Below the pieces are notes generated by a model. That model was not told where the DNA came from. It ran no database searches and worked only from the letters and a program-made list of their open reading frames with translations. A DNA stretch of 64,000 nt from Microcystis aeruginosa Ma_SC_T_19800800_S464 (GTDB taxonomy: Bacteria > Cyanobacteriota > Cyanobacteriia > Cyanobacteriales > Microcystaceae), in the NCBI GenBank assembly GCA_007095785.1, contig SFBL01000015.1, positions 1 through 64,000 of the forward strand, given 5' to 3'. The position numbers were made by a program, and so were the translations under genes. Of this stretch, positions 37,356 through 46,401 are shown piece after piece (within the stretch, counting starts at the first letter, position 1; every line of letters starts with the position of its first letter).

Positions 37356-37739
37356 AGAAATTCAGTCTCGGCTGATGCGTTCTTCTTCCCCTTTTAGCGC
37401 CTACTTTCCCTAAGATAGCTAAACTTTCCCTATTTCTTAAGCCTTGACTGATCAGTGATCAGTGATCAGTAATCAGTGATCAGATTTGGGTTTTCAGTGA
37501 CCAGCATTGAGTGAGGAATGTTACAGCGTTTCTCCTCAAGGTGAAGTGTAACCTAATTTGGTATCATCCCCGGACGACTGGCTATTGTTGCCTGTTCCCT
37601 AAAACCAGAGACTTCCTACCTCGCCATTAAAATAACTGCTATGAATGGCATTCACTGATGACTGAAAAACCCCCAAGCGCAGAAAAATTAATGCTAATGT
37701 TAAATTAAATTAAATTAAGAAAATCCTCATTCTTCTTAT
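37356..37739. other. Intergenic region between divergent gnd and MBL-fold gene
   Basis: 384 bases with no gene seen. Positions 37446-37482 are a tandem array of GATCAGT-type heptamers, and 37699-37719 is a TTAAA/ATTAAATT repeat. The region must hold the promoters of both divergent genes, but no strong consensus pair was found. Confidence 0.5.
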
Positions 37740-38522
37740 ATGCAGTTAACTTGGCTTGATAGTAATTCTTGGTTAATCGAAATCGGGGGAAAACGCCTGC
37801 TTCTCGATCCTTGGTTGGTAGGTTCCCTGACTTTTGGTAATTTAACTTGGCTATTTGAGGGCAAAAAAACCGCTAATCATGCCATTCCCGAACATATCGA
37901 TCTGATTCTTCTCTCCCAAGGTTTGGAAGATCACGCTCATCCTCCTACTTTACAGGTACTCGATCGCCAAATTCCCGTGGTAGCTTCTCCGAATGCCGAA
38001 AAAGTGGTTAAATCCCTCAATTATACCCATCGCATCCCTTTAACCCACGGTGCTAGTTATATCTTTGACAATGCGATCGAAATTACTGCTGTCCCCGGTT
38101 CTCCAGTCGGGCCGACTCTGGTGGAAAATGGTTATGTTATCAAGGAATTAGCGACAAATCAGAGTATCTACTACGAACCCCACGGTTATCATTCTCCTAT
38201 CCTCGATTCTCTTGGTAAAATCTCCGTGATTATCACTCCTTTGATTGACTTAAAAATACCTTTCCTCGGACCGGTAATCAAAGGACAAGAAAGCGCCTTA
38301 GCAGTCTGTCAACGCTTGCAGCCCGAATATATTATTTCTACGGCTGCCGGTGGTGATATTGAGTTTAAAGGTTTATTGATGGCGGTGTTAAGTGCTGGGG
38401 GTAGTCCCGAATCTTTTCAAGAATTATTAACATCCCATGACTTGCCGACAAAGGTAATTGATCCTCGTCCTTGGCAACCTTTTACAGTGGAATTAGGCGA
38501 GTGCGTTCCGGGTTTGAGCTAA
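37740..38522 (+). CDS. MBL-fold metallo-hydrolase (UlaG-like)
   Basis: The 260-residue protein has the metallo-beta-lactamase fold of the lactonase-like UlaG group: WLDSNSWLIEIGGKRLLLDPWL at the N-terminus and LSQGLEDHAHPPTL in place of the usual THxHxDH. Here the motif reads SQGLEDHAH, keeping the D-H-x-H but not the first two histidines, so the metal site is partial or altered. Related cyanobacterial proteins share this form. Substrate and pathway are unknown. It is a single gene, divergent from gnd. Confidence 0.75.
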   Translation: MQLTWLDSNSWLIEIGGKRLLLDPWLVGSLTFGNLTWLFEGKKTANHAIPEHIDLILLSQGLEDHAHPPTLQVLDRQIPVVASPNAEKVVKSLNYTHRIPLTHGASYIFDNAIEITAVPGSPVGPTLVENGYVIKELATNQSIYYEPHGYHSPILDSLGKISVIITPLIDLKIPFLGPVIKGQESALAVCQRLQPEYIISTAAGGDIEFKGLLMAVLSAGGSPESFQELLTSHDLPTKVIDPRPWQPFTVELGECVPGLS

Positions 38523-38635
38523 TCTGAGTTAAGGGAAGAATAGAAAAAAGTTAAAACTTTCTTCCCGATTTTTATCTAAAACAGTAGAATTTTTTAATGT
38601 TTGAAAAAACTGGCTCTCTTGAATATTGGATGTAA

Positions 38636-38731
38636 AATGGGTAAAACCCCACACCCCACACCCCCCCGATGTCGGGGGGGTTGGGGGGGCCACACCCTAC
38701 CCCTAGTAAAAACTTTTTGCCGCAAACCCTA
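38636..38731 (+). repeat. Dispersed element A, copy 2
   Basis: Starts AATGGGTAAAACCCCACACCCC, has the same CCCCCCCGATGTCGGGGGGG palindrome as copy 1, and ends AACTTTTTGCCGCAAACCCTA. It lies between the MBL-fold gene and the DNA methyltransferase gene. Confidence 0.8.
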
Positions 38732-38763
38732 ATTAAAAGTGGCTCTTCTTTGCTAAATTGTCT

Positions 38764-39717
38764 ATGAATCAGTTGCCCTTATTTTCTCAATCAAAATCAG
38801 TGCGGGACTTTTATCAACCTGATGCTGAAATAATTCTTTATCAAGGAGATAGCAATAATTTTATCAAGACTATACCAGATAATTCTGTGAGCTTGATTAT
38901 TACTTCTCCTCCCTACAATTTAGGAAAAGACTACGAAAAAAAAATCTCTTTGGATACTTATCTGGAAACCCAAACCAAAATTCTGCGAGAATTCTCTAGA
39001 ATCTTGCAAGATAATGGCAGTATTTGCTGGCAGGTGGGAAATTTCGTTCAAGAGGGAGAAGTTTATCCTTTAGATATTTTTTATTATCAGCTATTTAAAC
39101 AAATGGGTTTCTTTTTAAGAAATAGAATTGTCTGGTATTTTGGCCATGGATTACATACTTCTAAAAGATTTTCTGGCAGGTATGAAACTATTTTATGGTT
39201 GACAAAAACCGATCAATATACCTTTAATCTTGATCCAGTGAGAATCCCCGCTAAATACCCGGGTAAGCGTCATTTTAAAGGTAAAAATATCGGTAAACCC
39301 TCTGGTAATCCTTTAGGGAAAAATCCCAGCGATGTTTGGGAGTTTTTAGCGCAAGAATGGGATGAGTTACTGTGGGATATTCCTAACGTTAAATCTAATC
39401 ATCCAGAGAAAACTATCCATCCTTGTCAATATCCAATCGAATTAGTAGAAAGATGTGTTTTAGCCTTGACAAATGAGGGGGATTGGGTTTTTGATCCCTT
39501 TGCCGGGGTTGGAACTTCTCTGATTGCTAGTATTATGCACAATCGTCGAGGGATGGGAAGTGAAAAAGAAGCAGAATATGTGAAAATTGCCAAGGAAAGA
39601 ATCGCCGCTTATTTACAAGGTAATCTCAAAATTCGTCCTTTAGGAAAACCTATTCATCAGCCTAATGGTAAGGAAAAAGTTGCTCAAATTCCCGAAGAAT
39701 GGCACAATAATATATAG
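38764..39717 (+). CDS. Orphan DNA methyltransferase (beta class, TSPPY motif)
   Basis: The 317-residue enzyme (ATG at 38764; a TTG two codons earlier is possible) has catalytic motif IV TSPPYN near residue 48 and SAM-binding motif I FDPFAGVGTS near residue 250, the beta-class order (IV before I). SPPY is usual for N4-cytosine and some N6-adenine methyltransferases. The target-recognition part is between about 110 and 210 (KYPGKRHFKGKNIGKPSGNPLGKNPSDVW). No restriction endonuclease gene is adjacent (MBL hydrolase before, glycosyltransferase after), so it appears to be a solitary methyltransferase. Recognition sequence unknown. Confidence 0.88.
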   Translation: MNQLPLFSQSKSVRDFYQPDAEIILYQGDSNNFIKTIPDNSVSLIITSPPYNLGKDYEKKISLDTYLETQTKILREFSRILQDNGSICWQVGNFVQEGEVYPLDIFYYQLFKQMGFFLRNRIVWYFGHGLHTSKRFSGRYETILWLTKTDQYTFNLDPVRIPAKYPGKRHFKGKNIGKPSGNPLGKNPSDVWEFLAQEWDELLWDIPNVKSNHPEKTIHPCQYPIELVERCVLALTNEGDWVFDPFAGVGTSLIASIMHNRRGMGSEKEAEYVKIAKERIAAYLQGNLKIRPLGKPIHQPNGKEKVAQIPEEWHNNI

Positions 39718-39878
39718 GAAGTAACACTGAATCTCCCCAAGAAAGTACAGGTTTTTGCTCTCATATACTTGGGTTTTAATGCTTAGTGCTGTCTAACCCA
39801 TCCTACAATGATTGATAAATTTTTTTGTCACCCTAACCCCAAGAGAGCCAAAAAACTAACTTTATTTTATCATACTTT

Positions 39879-40949
39879 TTATAGAAAACTTTGCAGAATT
39901 GTGGCGGTTTCTTGTCCGGTTTTTTCCCAACTAAAAAGCTGGGCGCGTTGGCGACTTAGGGATTTTAATTTTAGGCGTAATTGTTCATCGGTGGCGATTT
40001 GCTGCATTGCCTCTCTCATCTCATCAATACTATAGGGATTAATTAAAATTGCCGCATCTCCCGTGACTTCTGGGAGAGAGGAAAGATTAGAAGTAATTAC
40101 AGGAGTTCCACAGGCGATCGCTTCTAGTACAGGTAATCCGAAACCTTCCCAAAGGGAGGGATAAACTAAAGCAGTTGCTTGGTTTAAAAGTTGCGGCAAT
40201 TCTGTATAGGAAACATAGTTTAAAAATTGCACCCGTTGAGAGATTGATAATGCTTCTACCTGTTGCTGTAGAGCCGGGGTAAAACGGGGGTCAAATTGAC
40301 CGACAATTAATAATTGATATTCGGGATCGATTTGGGAAAAAGCAGTAATTAAACGACCGAGATTTTTATGAGGATCATAACGACCAAGATAGAGAAAATA
40401 GGGACGAGTCGCCAGATTTAGAGGACGAAAATTATGAGAATCATATCCAGACAGAATCACGGTTATTTTGTCAAGAGGTATGTTAAAAAACTTATTAATA
40501 TCGGCGGCCGTTGCTTGGGAAACAGCGATAATATGTGTGGCTTTTTTTAGGACTTGAGGTAAATAGTATTTATTATAAAAAGTCAGGGGAGAAAATTTCG
40601 GAAATCGCAGGGGAATTAAATCATGAACTGTGACAATATAGCGGCAATTTCCATAAATAGGTGCTTCGGGAATGGGGGTAAATAGCAGGGAAGATTTCAA
40701 TTGTTGATAGTTTTGATAGAGTTGGGTTTCTGTCCAAATTAAGCGCCTAATATTACCTTTAGTTCCCTGTTCTTGGGTGAGGTTTGCCGACACAGGATAG
40801 GTGTTAAAATCTGGGTAGGTATTAGAAGTGATAAGGGTAGGATTTAAGTTAGCTAATTGGGGAATGAGATTTTTAGTATAGGTAGTCAACCCAGTATATT
40901 TAGTACCGAGAAAAGCGAGATTGATTAATAATTGATGATTTTTATTCAT
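39879..40949 (-). CDS. Glycosyltransferase family 4 protein
   Basis: The 356-residue enzyme has the GT-B fold pattern: an N-terminal acceptor domain with a TKNLIPQL start, [22 protein letters not shown] at the domain junction, and the nucleotide-sugar motif [30 protein letters not shown] retaining GT4 transferase acting on cell-surface or exopolysaccharide is likely; donor and acceptor are unknown. The C-terminal half is closely similar to the next gene (41071-42201), suggesting an old duplication. They are separated by a dispersed repeat. Confidence 0.88.
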   Translation of the reverse strand: MNKNHQLLINLAFLGTKYTGLTTYTKNLIPQLANLNPTLITSNTYPDFNTYPVSANLTQEQGTKGNIRRLIWTETQLYQNYQQLKSSLLFTPIPEAPIYGNCRYIVTVHDLIPLRFPKFSPLTFYNKYYLPQVLKKATHIIAVSQATAADINKFFNIPLDKITVILSGYDSHNFRPLNLATRPYFLYLGRYDPHKNLGRLITAFSQIDPEYQLLIVGQFDPRFTPALQQQVEALSISQRVQFLNYVSYTELPQLLNQATALVYPSLWEGFGLPVLEAIACGTPVITSNLSSLPEVTGDAAILINPYSIDEMREAMQQIATDEQLRLKLKSLSRQRAQLFSWEKTGQETATILQSFL

Positions 40950-40962
40950 AGATATTAGCTAG

Positions 40963-41050
40963 TTAAGTAGGTAGGTGTTAAAAGCTGTCAGACACCCCCC
41001 TTATCAAGGGGGTATTAAGGGGGGATCGGAGGCAAAATTTATCTTCAATT
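40963..41050 (-). repeat. C/G-rich palindromic dispersed element (copy 2)
   Basis: Read on the reverse strand it resembles 13113-13262: runs of CCCCCC and GGGGGG around CTTATCAAG and TTAAGG, bordered by TAAGTAGGTAGG (seen as CCTACCTACTTA in the other copy). It lies between the two glycosyltransferase genes. Confidence 0.65.
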
Positions 41051-41070
41051 TAATTATAAATACTTACTTA

Positions 41071-42201
41071 TTATAAAAGAGAACGATAAGCTTGTATAGT
41101 AGCTTGTGCGGTTTTTTGCCAAGAGAATTTTGCCGCTTGTTTTTTTCCTTTAGTGATTAATTCTTGACGGAGAGAGGTATCACTAATCACCTGATAGATT
41201 GCCGCAGCAATTTCTAGGGGATTATCGGGATTAATTAATATTGCTGAGTCTCCGGTGACTTCGGGTAAGGATGCAGTATTAGCAGTTACCACAGGACAAC
41301 CTAAAGTCATCGCTTCTAAAACTGGTAATCCAAAACCTTCATAAAAGGAAGGATAGACAAAAACATCGGCTTTTTGATAATAATCCGCAACTAAGTCATC
41401 GGAAAGATAATCAAGATGTTGGATACTATCTCGAAAGGGAGACTGAGATATTTTATCGAAAATTGGTTCATACTTCCATCCTTTTTTGCCAATCAGAATC
41501 AGATTATGGTCTAATTTATACCTGTCCTTGAGATAATTAAAAGCATCGATAAGATTAATAATATTTTTTCGTGGTTCTAGGGTACTAACAAAGAGTAAAT
41601 AGGGTTTAGTGATGGTTAGGGATGCGGGAGGATTGGGGAGGGAAGAATAACGACTTGCGAGGGGAGTAACAAAAATTTTATCTGCGGGTACATCTAAATA
41701 TTCAATAATATCTCGTTTGGTACTTGCGGAGTTAGCAATAACTAAATCTGTCCATTGTAGAGATTGTTTAATCCGTTGGGTGTAGGTTTTGACAATCCCC
41801 GTGACAAACTCAGGATATTTAATAAAAGTAACATCATGAATAGTCATAACTTTACGACTCTGACCACAAGGATACACCACATGATCCAATCCGTGGAGAA
41901 TATCGGGAGAATCAAGAAAGTTTTCTAGATAGGGAATTAGAGGATTAGGAAATCGAGTTAAGATATTGCTAAGACTGACGGGAATTGGTAAACATTTAAC
42001 CTCTGGATAGGATTGCAGTTTTTCGGGGATAGAAAGATTACCCCGCAGCCAGTTTTTTACCGATGGTTGAAAACAGAGGGACAGGGAAAAGTTTTCTTGG
42101 TTTTGTAATTTAGCTAATTCGGCAATCAGATGATAAGCATATAATCCAATTCCACTAGGATTTTGTCTTATCGGTGTACCATCAACTAAAATTTTGAGCA
42201 T
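41071..42201 (-). CDS. Glycosyltransferase family 4 protein
   Basis: The 376-residue enzyme has the GT-B/GT4 pattern: ILVDGTPIRQNPSGIGLYAYHLI at the start, HGLDHVVYP, KPYLLFVSTLEPRKNIINLIDAF at the hinge, and [27 protein letters not shown] for sugar-nucleotide binding. It lies upstream of a related GT4 gene in the same direction, so the two likely work in one glycan pathway such as lipopolysaccharide or exopolysaccharide synthesis. Specificity cannot be read from sequence. Confidence 0.88.
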   Translation of the reverse strand: MLKILVDGTPIRQNPSGIGLYAYHLIAELAKLQNQENFSLSLCFQPSVKNWLRGNLSIPEKLQSYPEVKCLPIPVSLSNILTRFPNPLIPYLENFLDSPDILHGLDHVVYPCGQSRKVMTIHDVTFIKYPEFVTGIVKTYTQRIKQSLQWTDLVIANSASTKRDIIEYLDVPADKIFVTPLASRYSSLPNPPASLTITKPYLLFVSTLEPRKNIINLIDAFNYLKDRYKLDHNLILIGKKGWKYEPIFDKISQSPFRDSIQHLDYLSDDLVADYYQKADVFVYPSFYEGFGLPVLEAMTLGCPVVTANTASLPEVTGDSAILINPDNPLEIAAAIYQVISDTSLRQELITKGKKQAAKFSWQKTAQATIQAYRSLL

Positions 42202-42397
42202 TTGCGGTTAGATGAGATTGACGGGATAGATATTTTTAAAATTACAGATTCAATTGTCAATTTTGCTCGGTTAGGACAAGATTAAAATCGGCAACTTTCT
42301 GTTAATGTTAGAGTTTATGCCACTTCCGAACTACAATCTTTAGCAAGTTAAGCAATCTTTAATCCCACCAGATACTTATCGGTGTCTAAATTATCCA

Positions 42398-43738
42398 CTA
42401 GAGATTGCTGCCAGTCTGTTCTTCTCGGAAGTAAAGCTGATATAATTGACAGCTAGGCTGGGCTAGATCGCCTTTTAACTGAATTAAGCCCATACTTTCC
42501 AGTTTATAGGCAGTAATCGGTTCTAATCGCACTCCCTTATCGGAAGAATTAACCACTTCCCCCATCGCTGTCAATAATTCCGGCTGTTTTTGCAGACTAT
42601 CCCAGTGATGACGCAAGTGTGCCGCATAAATTCCCCCTTGGGTAGCAGCATTAGGGAGAATATTTTTTTCCCCGCGCACTTGCGCTTCCAGGGCTAAACG
42701 ACTAAGATAGGGATGACCAGAGACTAAGGCAATTAAATCCCCGATAAAACGCTGATTATCCTCATTTTTAGGCAATCCATAGCTACTGGCCAAGTTTTCC
42801 AGTTGTTCAATGTTAAAACCGGGTAATTTAATCGCGCGACCGACATTAAAGGGAGATTGATTAGCGTCCAATTGAATATAGATTTCCGTGGAATTAGCAA
42901 TCGCTAACCGCAAATTCTGCCAGATTTCCAAATTATTAGCTTCTTCGTGCCAACAGCGCAAAAGTGGCAGAAAATCCCTAGCGATGTCAGGATACTCGAA
43001 AATTCTGTCTAAATTATCTAGGGCCAAAAAGACAGGCCCGTTAATCTGTTCCAAAAGATAGGACTGAAAATAGGTTTGACAACTGATTAAACTGCCAAAT
43101 AGTTCCTCATCCCAATATTCATCTAATTGAGGCTTTAAACCCAACTCTCGGCTGACATTTGCCGAAAACCAGCGACAAAATCGGTCTAAACTGGCAAACA
43201 TCGCCTTTTCTGCCACTTGACAATTAATATAAACTGTGCTATGTCCCCAACTATCTGCCTGAGCGAGCAGATGTTTAAGGAGAGAAGTTTTACCAGTTTT
43301 TTCGGGAGCTTTAATGCGAATAAGTGACCCCGGACGATTAATTTCTTGATAACAGTCGCTTTCGACGGGAGGGCGGCTAATATAAGTATCTATAACTGAT
43401 TTTTCTGCTACTATCGGGGTGGGGTGATTTTTCCATTGAGGATATTTGATATCTTTGAACCATTCTCGGAGGATTTGGAACTTACCCGGCCCTTTACTAC
43501 CTAATTCGAGTTCCGGACAGCCATTATCTTTATCTGCCGAGAAATAGCTATAGATTTTAGTCATTTGTTTTTTATAGGTTTCATGGCTGGCAGCCTCGGC
43601 CATTTCCCAAATTTCCTCATCCGGTTTGCGCCAATTTTCGTAGGCAAAACGAACTAAAAAAATCTCCTTTAATTTGCCTTGAACACCGTATTCTCTAGCT
43701 ATATGTTTGAGAAACTCGTCCCATGCCTGTGGTTTCAT
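42398..43738 (-). CDS. AAA-like ATPase with N-terminal helical domain
   Basis: The 446-residue protein has an N-terminal helical part of about 70 residues (WDEFLKHIAREYGVQGKLKEIFLVRF) seen on cyanobacterial signalling/conflict proteins, and an AAA-like (AAA_35 type) ATPase domain. Walker A is KAPEKTGKTSL, with Ala where the first Gly is usual; Walker B is PVFLALDNLDRIF; a further conserved segment is GHPYLSRLALE. The C-terminus is a winged-helix-like tail (YKLESMGLIQLKGD). Proteins of this type often carry effector domains at their ends; none is seen here. Its role is unknown. Confidence 0.75.
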   Translation of the reverse strand: MKPQAWDEFLKHIAREYGVQGKLKEIFLVRFAYENWRKPDEEIWEMAEAASHETYKKQMTKIYSYFSADKDNGCPELELGSKGPGKFQILREWFKDIKYPQWKNHPTPIVAEKSVIDTYISRPPVESDCYQEINRPGSLIRIKAPEKTGKTSLLKHLLAQADSWGHSTVYINCQVAEKAMFASLDRFCRWFSANVSRELGLKPQLDEYWDEELFGSLISCQTYFQSYLLEQINGPVFLALDNLDRIFEYPDIARDFLPLLRCWHEEANNLEIWQNLRLAIANSTEIYIQLDANQSPFNVGRAIKLPGFNIEQLENLASSYGLPKNEDNQRFIGDLIALVSGHPYLSRLALEAQVRGEKNILPNAATQGGIYAAHLRHHWDSLQKQPELLTAMGEVVNSSDKGVRLEPITAYKLESMGLIQLKGDLAQPSCQLYQLYFREEQTGSNL

Positions 43739-43881
43739 CCCGTTCTACTTTATTCTACTTATTTCCCTTTTTTTCCATGTTAACCCTTTTTTCCCTCTTG
43801 GCAATGGGACTGACATCCGAGCGGGAAAACCCTATGGTAAAAATAGGTCAATTACCTGATGGTGTCTAAGGGAGTAAAACC

Positions 43882-44046
43882 ATGAAAATCTCGTTAACCT
43901 TGTTTGTTCTGGCCTCCTTGCTGTTAGGTTCTCTTCCTCACACTTTAGCGGTTAATAGTCAAGATAACCATTTTGACCATTCCTCTTGGCCGCTAATTTT
44001 ACAAAACCGTGACTGTAAGGGTGATAAGGACGATGATTGCAATTAG
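43882..44046 (+). CDS. Small exported peptide, 54 residues
   Basis: A short frame with a good ribosome site (GGGAGT, 6 bases before the ATG) and a clear signal peptide (MKISLTLFVLASLLLGSLPHTLA). The mature part is about 31 residues and ends in an acidic tail with two cysteines, DCKGDKDDDCN. A rho-independent terminator starts 27 bases after the stop. These flanking signals support a real gene. No family is recognised; the two Cys could form a disulfide or bind metal. Confidence 0.62.
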   Translation: MKISLTLFVLASLLLGSLPHTLAVNSQDNHFDHSSWPLILQNRDCKGDKDDDCN

Positions 44047-44073
44047 TCCTGATTATCTCGGTTAAGGTTATTA

Positions 44074-44113
44074 ATCCCCTACCAATGACACAATCGTGGT
44101 CGGGATTTTTTTT
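44074..44113 (+). terminator. Rho-independent terminator after the small exported peptide gene
   Basis: An imperfect stem ATCCC-ct-ACCA / TGGT-c-GGGAT with a loop of about 12 bases is followed by eight T residues (to 44113). Confidence 0.7.
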
Positions 44114-44172
44114 ATCTCATCGGCTGCAGATAGCTTTTATCAAAATAATTTCTAGATTCAAGTCCAATCATC

Positions 44173-44715
44173 TCAAGAAGTCGCCTGTAATTCCTCTAAA
44201 CGTGCTAAAACTTCGGCACTGTGAATGGCAGGATTTACCCCTAAATAAATCTCTTTTAAAATCCCATCGGGATCGATAAGATAGGTATGACGCAGGGAAA
44301 CATAACCCATCCAAGAACCATAAGCTTTACTAACATCTCCGGTAGTATCTGCCAGTAAGGGAAATTTTAAACCCTCCGAGTCACAAAATTCCGCATGAGA
44401 ATCGACATCATCGGCACTTACCCCTAAAATTTGCGTATTTTTAGCCATATATTTCGGCAAATCCTGCTGAAACCGCCGCGCTTCTAGGGTACAGCCCGGG
44501 GTAAAATCCTTGGGATAAAAATATAAAACTACCCATTTACCCCGATAATCCGATAGGGAAATATTCCCTTCTCCCGTGTTAGTCGGTAGGGTAAAATCGG
44601 GTGCCGGTTGATTTAAAGGGGGTTGGGGGCCGCCTAAGGCGTTAGCATCGGGAATAAGGGCAAAAAATGCCAGAATTACTGCAATTAAAAAACTCAAAAG
44701 TTGACGACGAGACAT
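44173..44715 (-). CDS. Exported peroxiredoxin (BCP/PrxQ type)
   Basis: The 180-residue protein has a Tat-like or Sec signal (MSRRQLLSFLIAVILAFFALI, cleavage after ANA near 26) and an AhpC/TSA peroxiredoxin domain with the peroxidatic site DFTPGCTLEA. Usual PrxQ enzymes have a resolving Cys five residues after the peroxidatic one (CTxEAC); here that position is Arg (CTLEAR). A second Cys occurs in EFCDSEGLKFPLL, so it is either atypical 2-Cys or 1-Cys. It reduces hydroperoxides, here in periplasm or thylakoid lumen. It is convergent with the small exported peptide gene. Confidence 0.85.
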   Translation of the reverse strand: MSRRQLLSFLIAVILAFFALIPDANALGGPQPPLNQPAPDFTLPTNTGEGNISLSDYRGKWVVLYFYPKDFTPGCTLEARRFQQDLPKYMAKNTQILGVSADDVDSHAEFCDSEGLKFPLLADTTGDVSKAYGSWMGYVSLRHTYLIDPDGILKEIYLGVNPAIHSAEVLARLEELQATS

Positions 44716-44959
44716 AATCAGTTATCAGTTATCAGTTATCAGTTATCAGTTTCTTGGTGTGATAAGTTTAACCTAATAAGGGAGCGATCGATCTCTGTGT
44801 CCTTTGTGTCTGGTGTGGTTGGTTCCACTCGCTCGTTCCTGTCACACCGGGAAAATCAACTGAATGCTTCTAGCTTAATATTCTTTACATAACTTGACAA
44901 GGAAAGGGCGAGGTAAAGGGGGAAAATAGATCGAGCTTGTCTTCATCTGCCTAACGATC
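44716..44959. repeat. TCAGTTA heptamer array and spacer before aroA
   Basis: Positions 44718-44751 are about five tandem copies of CAGTTAT/ATCAGTT. The rest of the spacer shows no gene and must contain the aroA promoter. The same heptamer forms arrays at 13087-13112. Confidence 0.7.
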
Positions 44960-46300
44960 ATGTCTATTGTCACCCTTAACCCCCTTCAATCCCATCAAGA
45001 TTTAGTCATCGATCCAGCCAAAATCACGGGATTACGGGGAAAAATCACCATCCCCGGCGATAAATCTATATCCCATCGTTCCCTGATGTTAGGAGCGATC
45101 GCCGAAGGAGAAACCGTTATTCATGGGTTATTATTGGGCGAAGATCCCCGCAGTACCGCTAGTTGTTTTCGTGCCATGGGTGTGGAAATTTCCCAACTTA
45201 ACAGCGAGAAAGTGATCGTCAAAGGTAGGGGTTTAGGCAATCTCGAGGAACCCTTAGAAATCCTCGATGCGGGCAATTCCGGCACGACGATCCGCTTAAT
45301 GTTAGGATTATTGGCCGGTCATCAAGACCGTTTTTTTGTCGTTACCGGTGATGCTTCCCTGCGATCGCGTCCCATGTCCAGGGTGGTGAAACCCCTAAGG
45401 GAAATGGGGGCGCAAATTTGGGGCAGAAAAGCTAATTCTTTGGCTCCTTTAGCCGTTTCTGGGCAATCTCTACAACCGATCCACTACTATTCTCCCGTTG
45501 CTTCTGCACAGGTGAAATCCTGTCTTCTCCTCGCAGGACTGTTAACGGAGGGGAAAACCACGATCACGGAACCCGCTTTATCTCGCGATCACAGTGAACG
45601 GATGCTGCGCGCTTTTGGGGCAAATATTGAGGTGGATGGGGAGACTAATAGCGTCACGGTGACGGGTTATCCCACTTTAACCGGACAAACGGTGATCGTC
45701 CCCGGGGATATCAGTTCGGCAGCTTTTTGGTTGGTAGCGGGGGCAATTGTGCCTAATTCCGAGTTATTAATCGAAAATGTGGGCATAAACCCGACTAGAA
45801 CTGGAGTTTTACAGGTTTTACAGGCAATGGGAGCAGATATCACCCTCGAAAATCCACGGGTGGTGACGGGGGAACCGGTGGCGGATCTGCGGGTGAAATC
45901 CAGTCAACTACAGGCAACCACGATCGCTGGTGAGATTATACCCCGTCTGATCGATGAAATTCCGATTTTGGCAGTAGCGGCGGTTTTTGCCCAAGGAACG
46001 ACAATTATCAAGGATGCCGAGGAATTACGGGTGAAGGAAAGCGATCGCCTGACGGTGATGGCCACCCAACTCGATCGCCTAGGGGCAAAAGTAACGGAAT
46101 TACCCGATGGTTTAGAGATTACCGGCGGTACAGGCCTATTCGGCACGGAAGTGGACAGTTTTACCGATCATCGCATTGCTATGAGTCTAGCGATCGCTGC
46201 CCTCAATTCCCGTCAACCCACCACTATCCATCGCGCTGAAGCGGCCGGCATTTCCTACCCCGATTTTGTTAGCACCTTAAAGCAAATTTGTCAAGAGTAA
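44960..46300 (+). CDS. aroA: 3-phosphoshikimate 1-carboxyvinyltransferase (EPSP synthase)
   Basis: The 446-residue enzyme contains the full EPSP-synthase pattern: [72 protein letters not shown], and [13 protein letters not shown] near the end. It joins shikimate 3-phosphate and phosphoenolpyruvate in aromatic amino acid synthesis. The sequence around the first motif has an Ala (LGAIAEG) as in class II-like enzymes with lower glyphosate affinity; this is only a suggestion. The downstream ATPase gene follows with about 100 bases. Confidence 0.95.
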   Translation: MSIVTLNPLQSHQDLVIDPAKITGLRGKITIPGDKSISHRSLMLGAIAEGETVIHGLLLGEDPRSTASCFRAMGVEISQLNSEKVIVKGRGLGNLEEPLEILDAGNSGTTIRLMLGLLAGHQDRFFVVTGDASLRSRPMSRVVKPLREMGAQIWGRKANSLAPLAVSGQSLQPIHYYSPVASAQVKSCLLLAGLLTEGKTTITEPALSRDHSERMLRAFGANIEVDGETNSVTVTGYPTLTGQTVIVPGDISSAAFWLVAGAIVPNSELLIENVGINPTRTGVLQVLQAMGADITLENPRVVTGEPVADLRVKSSQLQATTIAGEIIPRLIDEIPILAVAAVFAQGTTIIKDAEELRVKESDRLTVMATQLDRLGAKVTELPDGLEITGGTGLFGTEVDSFTDHRIAMSLAIAALNSRQPTTIHRAEAAGISYPDFVSTLKQICQE

Positions 46301-46401
46301 AAATATTAAGTTTTTCTGCGAGCGGGCGAAGAGTAACTGGTACAATTGCAGAAATACCGAAAATCAGCAATCCCACTCCTGTCTTCTATTCCCCACCGAT
46401 A

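Noticed and set aside
46288-46401. Longer start for the ABC ATPase gene
   Set aside because: It overlaps the end of aroA, and the extra 38 residues are not seen in the family; the ATG at 46402 gives the normal start.
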